In this document: positions 51,071-58,975 of the stretch, one piece after another
Layout: every line of letters starts with the position of its first letter
How positions within the stretch are numbered: the stretch's first letter is position 1
Source: Rugosimonospora acidiphila
Lineage (GTDB): Bacteria > Actinomycetota > Actinomycetes > Mycobacteriales > Micromonosporaceae
Assembly (NCBI RefSeq): GCF_039543385.1
Contig: NZ_BAABJQ010000012.1
Location: forward strand, 1 to 64,000
Direction: 5' to 3'
Length of the DNA stretch: 64,000 nt
The notes under the pieces: generated by a model
What the model saw: the letters and a program-made list of their open reading frames with translations, nothing else
Database searches by the model: none
What the model was told of the DNA's origin: nothing
Position numbers and translations under genes: made by a program

Positions 51071-52030
51071 CTACGCCGGGCCGTCGGCTCCCCGCTCGAT
51101 CGCGCGGTTCACCAGAGTCGCGAGCAGCTTGCCGAGGTCCAGCCCGGCGGCCCCGACCGCGAGCGGCAGGAGCGACGTCTCCGTCATTCCGGGTGCCACG
51201 TTGACCCCCAGCACCTGCACCTCGCGGCCCTCGCCGACGATCAGGTCGACCCGGGAAAGGTCCCGCAGCCCCAGCGCGGTGTGCGCGGCGACCGCCAGGT
51301 CTGCCACCGAGGCAGCGAGCTTCGGCTCGAGCCGGGCGGGCGCGTGCCAGGTCGTGAGCCCCGCGGTGTACCGGGCGGCGTAGTCGTACACCCCGTTCTG
51401 CGGAACGATCTCCACGGCCGGAAGTGCGGTCGGCCCCTCGCCCGTGTCGATGACCGACACCGCGATGTCCACCCCGGGTACGTACCGCTCGACAAGCGCC
51501 GTCTGGTTGTACGCGAAGCAGCCGACCATGGCGGCCGGCAACTCGCCGGCCTCCCGGACGACGGCCGCGCCCAGTCCGGAGCCGCCCTGCGCCGGCTTCA
51601 CCATCAACGGCAGGCCGAGCCGGTCGACGATGCGATCGAGCACCGCAACCGCACCGAGTTCGGAGAACCGGTCGTGCGGCAGGGCTACCCAATCCGGCGT
51701 GGGGATGCCGGCTTCCCGTAGTACGGCCTTGGCCGACGGCTTGTCCCAGGCGAGCCGGGACGACCGCGCGTCGCAGCCGACGTACGGCACCCCGCACAGG
51801 TCGAGTACTCCGCGCAGCGAACCGTCCTCGCCCGGCGCTCCGTGCAGGGCGACGATGACCGCGTCCGGGCGATCGGCCGCCAGCGCGGGAAGCAGCGTCA
51901 CGTCCGCGTCGCTGAGTACCGCCTCGATGCCGACCGCCCGTAGCGCGTCGAGTACCCGGCGCCCGGAGCGCAATGACACCTCGCGCTCGTACGACAGTCC
52001 GCCGGCAAGGATCAGAACATGCGTGTCCAT
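51071..52030 (-). CDS. D-alanine--D-alanine ligase-like ATP-grasp protein
   Basis: The 319-residue protein has the Ddl start GGLSYEREVSLRSG (Glu15), the ATP-grasp loop KPAQGGSGLGA, the segment SRVDLIV with the metal-binding Asp, and NVAPGMTETSLLP. Ddl joins two D-Ala for peptidoglycan. In typical Ddl the motif before PGMT is (L/I)E-(A/V)-N; here it is LGVN, so Gly275 replaces the metal-binding Glu (codon at 51208-51206). AGGAGA precedes the ATG at 52030. It may be a paralogue with altered or lost activity. Confidence 0.8.
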   Translation of the reverse strand: MDTHVLILAGGLSYEREVSLRSGRRVLDALRAVGIEAVLSDADVTLLPALAADRPDAVIVALHGAPGEDGSLRGVLDLCGVPYVGCDARSSRLAWDKPSAKAVLREAGIPTPDWVALPHDRFSELGAVAVLDRIVDRLGLPLMVKPAQGGSGLGAAVVREAGELPAAMVGCFAYNQTALVERYVPGVDIAVSVIDTGEGPTALPAVEIVPQNGVYDYAARYTAGLTTWHAPARLEPKLAASVADLAVAAHTALGLRDLSRVDLIVGEGREVQVLGVNVAPGMTETSLLPLAVGAAGLDLGKLLATLVNRAIERGADGPA

Positions 52031-52097
52031 GGCTCTCCTGACTCCGGTCGCCCGTCCGCCGGCATAACACGGCGCGCGCCGGGCGACCGGAGGTCGA

Positions 52098-53441
52098 TCA
52101 TTCCAGACCGGGTGCGGGATGGTTCGCGGCCGCCGCGTTGAATGTGGCGGCGGGCGTCCATGACACGGCCGGCCGGGTACCCGGAGAGGCGGTGCCGAAC
52201 ACCTCGCGCATCTTCATCTCCTCGTCGAGGACGCCGGCCAGCCGCCGTACGCCCTCGCGGATTCGCTCCGGAGTCGGGAAGCAGTAGGACAGCCGCAGGT
52301 GCGATCCTCCCGACCCGTCGGCGTAGAAGCCGGTACCGGGGACATACGCGACCCGCGCCGCGATCGCCCGGGGAAGCATCTCCTTGGAGTGCAGCCCCTC
52401 GGGCAGGGTCAGCCACACGTAGAAGCCGCCCTCGGGGCGGGTCCAACGGGTGCCGGCGGGCATCATGTCGCTCAGCGCCGACAGCAGCGCGTCCCGGCGC
52501 TCCCGGTAGATCTCCCGGAATGACTTGATCTGCTCGCGCCAGGGCATCGTCGCGAAGTAGGTGGAGATCGTGGTCTGCGCGAACATGCTCGGGCACAGGA
52601 TCTGCGCCTCGGACGCGATGACCAGCTTCTCGCGTACCGCGTGCGGGGCGAGCACCCAGCCCACCCGCATGCCCGGCGCGAACGTCTTGGAGAACGTGCC
52701 CAGGTACAGCACGCCGTCGCGGCGCCGGGAGCGCAGCGCAGGCACCGGCTCCCCGTCGAAGCCCAGCAGCCCGTACGGGTCGTCCTCGATGACCAGCAGG
52801 CCGGCGCGCTCGGCGATCGCCAGGATCTCCTCCCGGCGCGCTTCGGAGAGCGTCACACCTCCGGGGTTCTGGTACGTGGGCACGGTGTAGAGGAACTTCG
52901 CCCGCTTGCCCGCGCTCGCCACCGTGGCCAGGGCCTCGGTCAGAGCGGCCGGGATCAGCCCCTCCTCGTCCATCGGTACGTGCACCACGTCGGCCTGCGC
53001 CGCCTGGAACACGCCGAGCGCGCCGACGTAGCTCGGCCCCTCGGCGAGCACCACGTCGCCGGGGTCGAGGAAGACTCGGGAGACCAGGTCCAGCGCCTGT
53101 TGGGCGCCGACCGTCACCACCACGTCGTCGGGAGAGGCGCCGTTCGAGGCGTCGATGCCGGCCAGCGACATCACCTCGCAGATCCGCTCGCGCAGGGCGA
53201 TGTCGCCCTGGCCGCCGCTGTACTGCAGGGTGGTGGCCCCGTGCTGCGGACCGCCGAGGCGGCCGAGCATCTCGCCGACGGCGTCGAGTGGAAGTGCGGA
53301 GACGAACGGTGCGCCGCCGGCCAGGGAGACCACCTCGGGTCGGCTGGTAACGGCGAACAGAGCTCGGATCTCCGACGCCGTCATGCCACGTACGCGTTGC
53401 GCGTAGCGATCGGTATAGTCGTCAAGCGTCGTGCCCGTCAC
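52098..53441 (-). CDS. PLP-dependent aminotransferase class I/II
   Basis: The 447-residue protein has the fold-type I layout: substrate loop SLAGGAPF, TVGAQQALDL, the Asn/Asp pair TVPTYQNPGGV and VIEDDPYGLL, and the PLP lysine in LGTFSKTFAPGMRVGW. It resembles the 2-aminoadipate/LysN and valine-pyruvate type aminotransferases. The GTG at 53441 follows AAGGGAGGG; the in-frame extension to 53672 is rejected. It lies 67 bp upstream of the Ddl-like gene, so co-transcription is possible. The substrate is uncertain. Confidence 0.88.
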   Translation of the reverse strand: MTGTTLDDYTDRYAQRVRGMTASEIRALFAVTSRPEVVSLAGGAPFVSALPLDAVGEMLGRLGGPQHGATTLQYSGGQGDIALRERICEVMSLAGIDASNGASPDDVVVTVGAQQALDLVSRVFLDPGDVVLAEGPSYVGALGVFQAAQADVVHVPMDEEGLIPAALTEALATVASAGKRAKFLYTVPTYQNPGGVTLSEARREEILAIAERAGLLVIEDDPYGLLGFDGEPVPALRSRRRDGVLYLGTFSKTFAPGMRVGWVLAPHAVREKLVIASEAQILCPSMFAQTTISTYFATMPWREQIKSFREIYRERRDALLSALSDMMPAGTRWTRPEGGFYVWLTLPEGLHSKEMLPRAIAARVAYVPGTGFYADGSGGSHLRLSYCFPTPERIREGVRRLAGVLDEEMKMREVFGTASPGTRPAVSWTPAATFNAAAANHPAPGLE

Positions 53442-53637
53442 GTGCCCTCCCTTGCGGCGCGGGGGCGCCGCGCTGGTCAGCGGCCGCGCTGCCACCGTAC
53501 CTGCGGCCAGGCGCCAGGTGCGTTGATCGTACTCCGCTCGACATCTCCCGCAGCAGTCGTTTCCAGCGTACGATTCTGGACTTGGGACAAAGGGGGCGGC
53601 GCCTTGTCGAACTCGAAGGGTCCCGAGGGATCTGCCG

Positions 53638-54297
53638 ATGTCGCGACGCCTGGTCAATCTGACCCTAGACACGCTGGAAGATCTGCCGCGTCCCTGCCGG
53701 CGCTGCGTCTACTGGGAACTCGACCCGGTGGCCGCGGAGCGCGCCCGCGAGGCCGGTGACCCGGGCCTGGAGAAGGAGGCCTGGGTGTCGCAGACCCTGC
53801 TCGAGTGGGGTTCGTGCGGCAAGCTCGCGTATGTCGATGGCATGCCCGCCGGTTACGTGATGTTCGCGCCGCCGGCCTACGTGCCGCGTTCCATGGCGTT
53901 CCCCACGTCGCCGGTGTCGGCGGACGCGGCGCTGCTGATGACCGCGAACATCGTCGCGCCGTTCGCCGGTGGCGGGCTGGGCCGGATGCTCGTACAGGGC
54001 GTGGCGCGCGATCTGACCAAGCGCGGGATCAAGGCCATCGAGGCGTTCGGCGACGCGAAGTTCGGCGAGCTGCCCGAGGGCGGGGGCGGCTGCCTTGCCC
54101 CCGCGGACTTCTTCCTGTCCGTGGGCTTCAAGACGGTGCGCCCGCACCCCCGGTTTCCCCGGCTGCGGCTGGAGCTGCGTACGGCGATGTCCTGGAAGTC
54201 CGATGTGGAGTACGCGCTGGAGAAGCTGCTCGGCTCGATGAGCCCGGAGTCGCTGCTGCGCCCGGTCCGCCCGGCGACAAGGTCCACCTCGTCCTGA
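53638..54297 (+). CDS. GNAT-like N-acetyltransferase with CRRC motif
   Basis: The 219-residue protein begins with a CRRCVYWE segment and has a GNAT fold (GKLAYVDGMPAGYVMFAPP, then LMTANIVAPFAGGGLGRMLVQGVARDL with the acetyl-CoA loop). The CxxC plus YWE arrangement is typical of an actinobacterial GNAT subfamily of unknown acceptor. GAGGGA lies 7 nt before the ATG at 53638. It is convergent with the CwlM-like gene. Confidence 0.8.
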   Translation: MSRRLVNLTLDTLEDLPRPCRRCVYWELDPVAAERAREAGDPGLEKEAWVSQTLLEWGSCGKLAYVDGMPAGYVMFAPPAYVPRSMAFPTSPVSADAALLMTANIVAPFAGGGLGRMLVQGVARDLTKRGIKAIEAFGDAKFGELPEGGGGCLAPADFFLSVGFKTVRPHPRFPRLRLELRTAMSWKSDVEYALEKLLGSMSPESLLRPVRPATRSTSS

Positions 54298-54353
54298 GCC
54301 GCCGACCCTCGTTCTGAGCCGACCTCGTTCTGAGGCCGCGAGGCCCCGGAACG

Positions 54354-55514
54354 TCAGGGCGTGGCCGCGACCGTGGCGCGCAGCGACGAGACGTCGATCG
54401 ACCCCGTCGGCACGTCGTCCTCGACCGGGTAATACATGCGCTGCACGGCAGCGACGATCGCCTCGACCACCCGCTCCCGGAACAGCGGATCGATCAGCTG
54501 CGCCCGGTCGGTGGCCGAGGAGAGGTACCCGACCTCCACCCGCACCGCCGGCATCCGGGTCAGCCTCAGCAACTCCCAGGTCTTGGCGTGGGTACGGCAA
54601 TTCTGCATGCCGGTGCGCATCACGATCTCGCGCTGCACGAGGCCGGCCAGTCGCTCGCCGACGGTCGAGTTCACTCCGTTGTCGGAGCCGTAGTGGTAGG
54701 TGGCCACGCCGCACGCGTCCTGATTCTCGTTCCCGTCGATGTGCAGGGAGATGAACAGGTCGGCGTTCAGGTCATTGGCGAGCTGGGTCCGCTCGCGGTC
54801 GCCCAGTTCGGCCGCTGGCGCCGGTCCCCGGGTCAGGTACACCCGCATACCGGCCGCGCCCAGCCGGCCCTCCAGGCGGGCGGCGAGGTCGTAGGCGAGG
54901 TCGGCCTCGGTCCAGCGGAGCACCCCGTCGGGGACCACCACGCCCAGGTCGGGGCCGCCGTGCCCGGGGTCGATAACGATGGTCTTGTTGATAAGGGCCC
55001 GGCCCGACCCGTGCAGTTTCGCCATCTCACGCAGCGCCAGCGGGGCACCGCCGACCACCTTGCGACCGAGGCGGCGCAGCGCGTGCATGGTGTGCGGGCC
55101 GCAGGCGCCGTCCGGGGGAAGCCCGACCTCGCGCTGGAACGTGGCCACCGACCGGGCGGTTCGCGAGCCGTAGATGCCGTCCGCGCGGCCGACGTCGTAT
55201 CCCATCTCCAGCAGGCGCTCCTGGAGTTGCCGGACGTCGTCGCCCACCAGCGGGTCGGGCACCGACTGGTAGAGGGTGCGGGCACCCAACCGCCACCGGG
55301 CGGCGTCCAGCGCGCGCCAGGTCTCGTCCCCTACCTGGCCGTCGACGGACAACCCACGGCTCTGCTGGAAGGCCCGTACCGCTATCTCGGTCTGCTCATC
55401 AAACTCAGCCCGAGCGCTCAGCTCCTGCTGTGTCGGCAGTAACTCCAGGCTACGCAGGATCGAGCGGATCTCCGCGACCGCGTTGCCACGGTCGCCACGC
55501 CGGATCGCACGCAT
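54354..55514 (-). CDS. CwlM-like N-acetylmuramoyl-L-alanine amidase family protein
   Basis: The 386-residue protein has two peptidoglycan-binding domains (about 5-75 and 85-155) and an Amidase_3 domain with VIDPGHGGPDLG, the strand SLHIDGN and VEVGYLSS. There is no signal peptide. It sits between trxA and the parB end of the origin block, exactly as mycobacterial cwlM, whose product is a cytoplasmic regulator of peptidoglycan synthesis controlled by phosphorylation. That role is inferred here. GGGAGCAGG precedes the ATG at 55514. Confidence 0.88.
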   Translation of the reverse strand: MRAIRRGDRGNAVAEIRSILRSLELLPTQQELSARAEFDEQTEIAVRAFQQSRGLSVDGQVGDETWRALDAARWRLGARTLYQSVPDPLVGDDVRQLQERLLEMGYDVGRADGIYGSRTARSVATFQREVGLPPDGACGPHTMHALRRLGRKVVGGAPLALREMAKLHGSGRALINKTIVIDPGHGGPDLGVVVPDGVLRWTEADLAYDLAARLEGRLGAAGMRVYLTRGPAPAAELGDRERTQLANDLNADLFISLHIDGNENQDACGVATYHYGSDNGVNSTVGERLAGLVQREIVMRTGMQNCRTHAKTWELLRLTRMPAVRVEVGYLSSATDRAQLIDPLFRERVVEAIVAAVQRMYYPVEDDVPTGSIDVSSLRATVAATP

Positions 55515-55839
55515 CCTGCTCCCCTCGAAAACACGATCGGGCCCGGCCCGATCAGCGTTCAGTGGCCGTCTCTCGGCGCGATCCAAACCCCGCCCGCGCC
55601 ACCCGGCCTCTCTACTTTCGGTGATACCCGCAAGCCCACCGGAGCGTACCCCCGTCACCCCACCGTCGCCCTGTATTGCGCGGCTTTCCGATCCCGCCGG
55701 AGGCCCGCCGCGTCCCCATACCCGGTGACGTCCGGCACACACGCTGTAACGGAGCGGAGACCGGGGCGCCCGGCGAGAGGCGGGTGCGGGATCGATAGGC
55801 CGCCGGCGTGGCGGGGCGCGGCTGGCGTCGAGGCGTGGA
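55515..55839. other. 325-bp gap between cwlM-like and trxA
   Basis: No gene is seen. The 19-bp palindrome GATCGGGCCCGGCCCGATC at 55535-55553, 21 bp before the amidase start, is the only clear element. The rest is GC-rich, with Pro-rich chance frames. Confidence 0.5.
55535..55553. promoter_or_regulatory. 19-bp perfect palindrome upstream of the cwlM-like gene
   Basis: GATCGGGCC and GGCCCGATC flank a single C, 21 bp upstream of the ATG on the minus strand. It could be an operator or an mRNA hairpin controlling translation. Confidence 0.5.
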
Positions 55840-56163
55840 TCAGAGGGCGGATTCGACGAGGCGTACCAGGTCACCCTTTGCGCGGGCGCCGGTCACCGAC
55901 TGTACGGGCCTGCCGTCCTTGAATACGATCAGTGTCGGTACCGACAGCACTACGTAGGCGCGCGCAGTGTCCGGGTTGGCGTCGATGTCCAACTTCACGA
56001 CCTTTACCCGGTCGCCCATCTCGCTGGCCACCTCGTCCAGCACCGGCGCTACCCGCCCGCACGGAGGGCACGACTCTGCCCAGAAATCGACCAGCACGGG
56101 CATCTCGGACCGCAGGACCTCGTCGGCGAAGGTCGCGTCGGTGACCATTCTGCTGGCTGCCAT
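55840..56163 (-). CDS. trxA: Thioredoxin with CPPC active site
   Basis: The 107-residue thioredoxin fold has PVLVDFWAESCPPCGRVAPVLDEVA and the cis-Pro loop SVPTLIVFKDG. The usual active site WCGPC is replaced by a CPPC motif preceded by Ser, which should shift its redox potential. It passes electrons from TrxB to target proteins. The ATG at 56163 follows GAGAGGA. It lies 97 bp after trxB, in the conserved trxB-trxA-cwlM order. Confidence 0.92.
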   Translation of the reverse strand: MAASRMVTDATFADEVLRSEMPVLVDFWAESCPPCGRVAPVLDEVASEMGDRVKVVKLDIDANPDTARAYVVLSVPTLIVFKDGRPVQSVTGARAKGDLVRLVESAL

Positions 56164-56260
56164 GGGACTGTCCTCTCGGTGTCTGACATCACCACGTCGT
56201 CTCCGCCGTCCGGCCGCTACCGGGCCCGATGCCCGGAACGGCCGGACCGCGGGTGGTCGG

Positions 56261-57193
56261 TCAGCCCTCCAGCGAGGCGATGAACCGCTCGGCGTCCAGG
56301 GCCGCGGCGCAGCCCGTCCCGGCGGCGGTGATCGCCTGACGGTAGGTGTGGTCGACGACGTCACCGGCCGCGAACACGCCGGTCAGGTTGGTGCGGGTAC
56401 TGGGGGCTTCTACCCGGACGTACCCGGACTCGTCCACCTCCACCTGGTCGCGCAGCAGCTCGCTGCGCGGGTCGTGGCCGATCGCCACGAAGACGCCGGT
56501 GACGTCGAGGGTCGTCTCCTCGCCGGTCAGCGTGTCGCGCAGGCGCACCGCGCTCACCTTGCCATCGGTGCCCAGCACCTCGGTGACCGCCGAGTTCCAG
56601 GAGACCTTGATCTTCGGGTTCGCCAGCGCCCGTTCGGCCATGATCTTGCTGGCCCGGAACTCGTCGCGCCGGTGCACGATGGTCACGCTCTCCGCGAACC
56701 GGGTGAGGAAGCTCGCCTCCTCCATCGCCGAGTCGCCGCCACCGATGACCGCGATGTGCTGGCCGCGGAAGAAGAAGCCGTCACAGGTGGCGCAGGACGA
56801 AACGCCCCGCCCCAGGTACTCCTGCTCGCCGGGGACGTTGAGCGGCCGCCAGGCCGAACCGGTAGCCAAGATCACCGCTCGCGCCTGGTACTCGGTCTCG
56901 CCGATCCAGGCCCGCTTGACGTCGCCCTCCAGCGCCAGCCGGGTGACGTCGTCGGTGATGAACTCCGCACCGAAGCGTTCGGCCTGCTTACGCATGCTGT
57001 CCATCAGTTCGGGGCCGAGGATGCCGTCCGGGAAGCCGGGGAAGTTCTCCACCTCGGTGGTGGTCATCAGTGAGCCACCGGACGCGGCACCCTCGATGAT
57101 CAAGGGCTTGAGGTTGGCGCGGGCCGCGTAGACCGCGGCCGTGTACCCCGCCGGTCCGGAGCCAACGATGATCAGATTGCGGATGTCAGTCAA
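56261..57193 (-). CDS. trxB: Thioredoxin reductase
   Basis: The 310-residue flavoprotein has two dinucleotide-binding motifs (IIVGSGPAGYTAAVYAAR for FAD and VIGGGDSAMEEA for NADPH) and the redox pair CATC. It reduces thioredoxin with NADPH. The TTG at 57193 is the only start with a matching ribosome binding site, AAGGAG with 6-nt spacing. It precedes trxA on the same strand. Confidence 0.97.
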   Translation of the reverse strand: MTDIRNLIIVGSGPAGYTAAVYAARANLKPLIIEGAASGGSLMTTTEVENFPGFPDGILGPELMDSMRKQAERFGAEFITDDVTRLALEGDVKRAWIGETEYQARAVILATGSAWRPLNVPGEQEYLGRGVSSCATCDGFFFRGQHIAVIGGGDSAMEEASFLTRFAESVTIVHRRDEFRASKIMAERALANPKIKVSWNSAVTEVLGTDGKVSAVRLRDTLTGEETTLDVTGVFVAIGHDPRSELLRDQVEVDESGYVRVEAPSTRTNLTGVFAAGDVVDHTYRQAITAAGTGCAAALDAERFIASLEG

Positions 57194-57305
57194 CTTCGGC
57201 TCCTTGTCCAGGACTCTCGCACACGCGCAAACGCCATCGTACGAACAGGAAATTCCCGGGAGAACGGCGCGGTGCGCCAGGTCACCCCGGCGCCTGGACG
57301 GGGCC

Positions 57306-58310
57306 CTACGGCAGGCTGTCGAGCAGCGCGGCGCCCCGGCCCGGCGAGCCGCAGTCCGGCCCGGCCGCGACCACCCGGGCGGAGCCGCCGGCCAGCACCA
57401 CTATCACCGCGGGCTGCCCCTGGTAGCGGGCGTACTCGACGCTGGCCGGCCGGCCGCCCTCGGCGGCCATGATTGCCGCCAGGCAGCCGTCCAGAGCGGC
57501 GGGCTCGGCCAGGCGGGCCAGCCCGGTCGGCAGGTTCGGCACGGACTCGGCCTGCCGACTCGCGGCCGGTCGGCCGGAGGCCGTGGAGCCGGCCAGTGCC
57601 AGCGTGTCGTGGGTGTAGTCGGTCCCGGTGGCCGTGGTCGGCACGGCGGCTGGGCCTTGCCCGCCTCGGACGGCGGGGGCCGCCTTCGCGCCGCTGGAGG
57701 AGGAGGACACCCCCGGGTCCTTCGCGTTGTTGAGCAGCGTCAGGCCGCCGAAGCACGCCGCCACCACCGCGGCGGCCGTGGCGGCGCCGACGGCCATGCG
57801 GCCCCAGCGCCGGCGGCGAGCGAGGGATACAACCGTGGCCACGCCGCCCCCCGGCGCCGGAGCCCCGCCCGGGATTGCCTCGGGCCCGACCCGGCGCGGC
57901 TCGGTCGTGGGCGCCGGAGAAGGCGCGTTCTCCCGCGGCGCGGCCGCGGCCGGCAACGCGCCGGCACCGGCCTGCCGTGGCGCCACGCGGGGCGCGCCAG
58001 CTGCCCCGTCCGCCCCGATCGGAACCGACCCAACCTCGTGCGGACCGACCCTCCGGGCGGCCAACTCGCCGGCTGTGGCCGCGATCGCGAGATCGAGCCT
58101 GGCGGCCAGGTCCGCCGGCATCGGCTCCCCAGCGAGCCCGGAAAGTGCCTCATCCAGCCGCGGCTGCGCCGCCGACAGCCGGGCGTGCGCGCGTGCCCAT
58201 GCCGGTTCACCGGCGATGAGCCGCTCGACCTCGGCGGCCTCGGCGGCGTCGAGCACTCCGGCGGCGTAGTTCGCCAGCCGGTCGAGATCGTCTTCGCTGA
58301 TCGGGCTCAC
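57306..58310 (-). CDS. Anti-sigma factor, membrane-anchored, coupled to the ECF sigma gene
   Basis: The 334-residue protein has an N-terminal helical sigma-binding-like region (EDDLDRLANYAAGVLDAAEAAEVERL), one transmembrane helix (RMAVGAATAAAVVAACFGG) and a C-terminal domain outside the cell. It has no HxxxCxxC zinc motif, so it is not a classical ZAS anti-sigma. Its GTG overlaps the sigma stop as GTGA, the usual pairing of ECF sigma and anti-sigma genes. The release signal is unknown. Confidence 0.8.
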   Translation of the reverse strand: MSPISEDDLDRLANYAAGVLDAAEAAEVERLIAGEPAWARAHARLSAAQPRLDEALSGLAGEPMPADLAARLDLAIAATAGELAARRVGPHEVGSVPIGADGAAGAPRVAPRQAGAGALPAAAAPRENAPSPAPTTEPRRVGPEAIPGGAPAPGGGVATVVSLARRRRWGRMAVGAATAAAVVAACFGGLTLLNNAKDPGVSSSSSGAKAAPAVRGGQGPAAVPTTATGTDYTHDTLALAGSTASGRPAASRQAESVPNLPTGLARLAEPAALDGCLAAIMAAEGGRPASVEYARYQGQPAVIVVLAGGSARVVAAGPDCGSPGRGAALLDSLP

Positions 58311-58930
58311 CCCGCCCCCTTGCCGCTCGTACCCGTCTCCGATCGGACGGTCCGGTCCGGTGCCGGGTTCCGCAGGTGGCCCAGGAGTGCCGCGAGTCTC
58401 GCCCGGCCGCGGGCGCAGCGGCTCTTCACGGTGCCCTCGGCCACTCCCAGGATCGCCGCCGCCTCGCTGACCGGGTAGCCCTCGACGTCGACCAGGATCA
58501 GGGCGAGCCGCTGCTCCTCCGGCAGTCGGGCGAGCGCGGCCCGCACGTCCAGGGCGGTGTCGGAGTCGACCGCCGGGGTGGGGACCGGGTCGGAGTCGGC
58601 CAGCGCCACGGTTGGCCGGGCCTGGCGCCGCCGGATCCGGTCAAGGCAGGCGTTCACCACTATCCGGTGCAGCCAGGTGGTGACCGCCGCCTCGCCCCGA
58701 AACCGGTCGGCCGCGCGCAGGGCCGAGATCATCGCGTCCTGGAGCGCGTCGGCGGCCTCCTCGCGGTCGCCGAGGGTGCGCAGGGCCACCGCCCAGAGCC
58801 GGTCGCGGTGGCGCCGGACCAGCTCGCCGAAGGCGGCGGGGTCGCCCGCGACGTGGGCGGCGAGCAGCGCCCCGTCGTCGAGTACCGCCGGGTCATCCCC
58901 GGGCTGTAGCGTTCCGGCCGGTCGCGCCAT
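58307..58930 (-). CDS. ECF sigma factor (SigM-like by position)
   Basis: The 207-residue sigma factor has region 2 (AFGELVRRHRDRLWAVALRTLGDREEAADALQDAM, with WLHRIVVNACLDRIRRR) and region 4 (LPEEQRLALILVDVEGYPVSEAAAILGVAEGTVKSRCARGRARL). The position beside trxBA and cwlM matches sigM of mycobacteria, but identity is not proved. The ATG at 58930 follows AAGGGG; a GTG lies one codon earlier at 58933. Confidence 0.9.
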   Translation of the reverse strand: MARPAGTLQPGDDPAVLDDGALLAAHVAGDPAAFGELVRRHRDRLWAVALRTLGDREEAADALQDAMISALRAADRFRGEAAVTTWLHRIVVNACLDRIRRRQARPTVALADSDPVPTPAVDSDTALDVRAALARLPEEQRLALILVDVEGYPVSEAAAILGVAEGTVKSRCARGRARLAALLGHLRNPAPDRTVRSETGTSGKGAG

Positions 58931-58975
58931 CACGACCCCTTAGCGTCAGTCCGCCAAGGTCGGCTTCGCCCAGGC

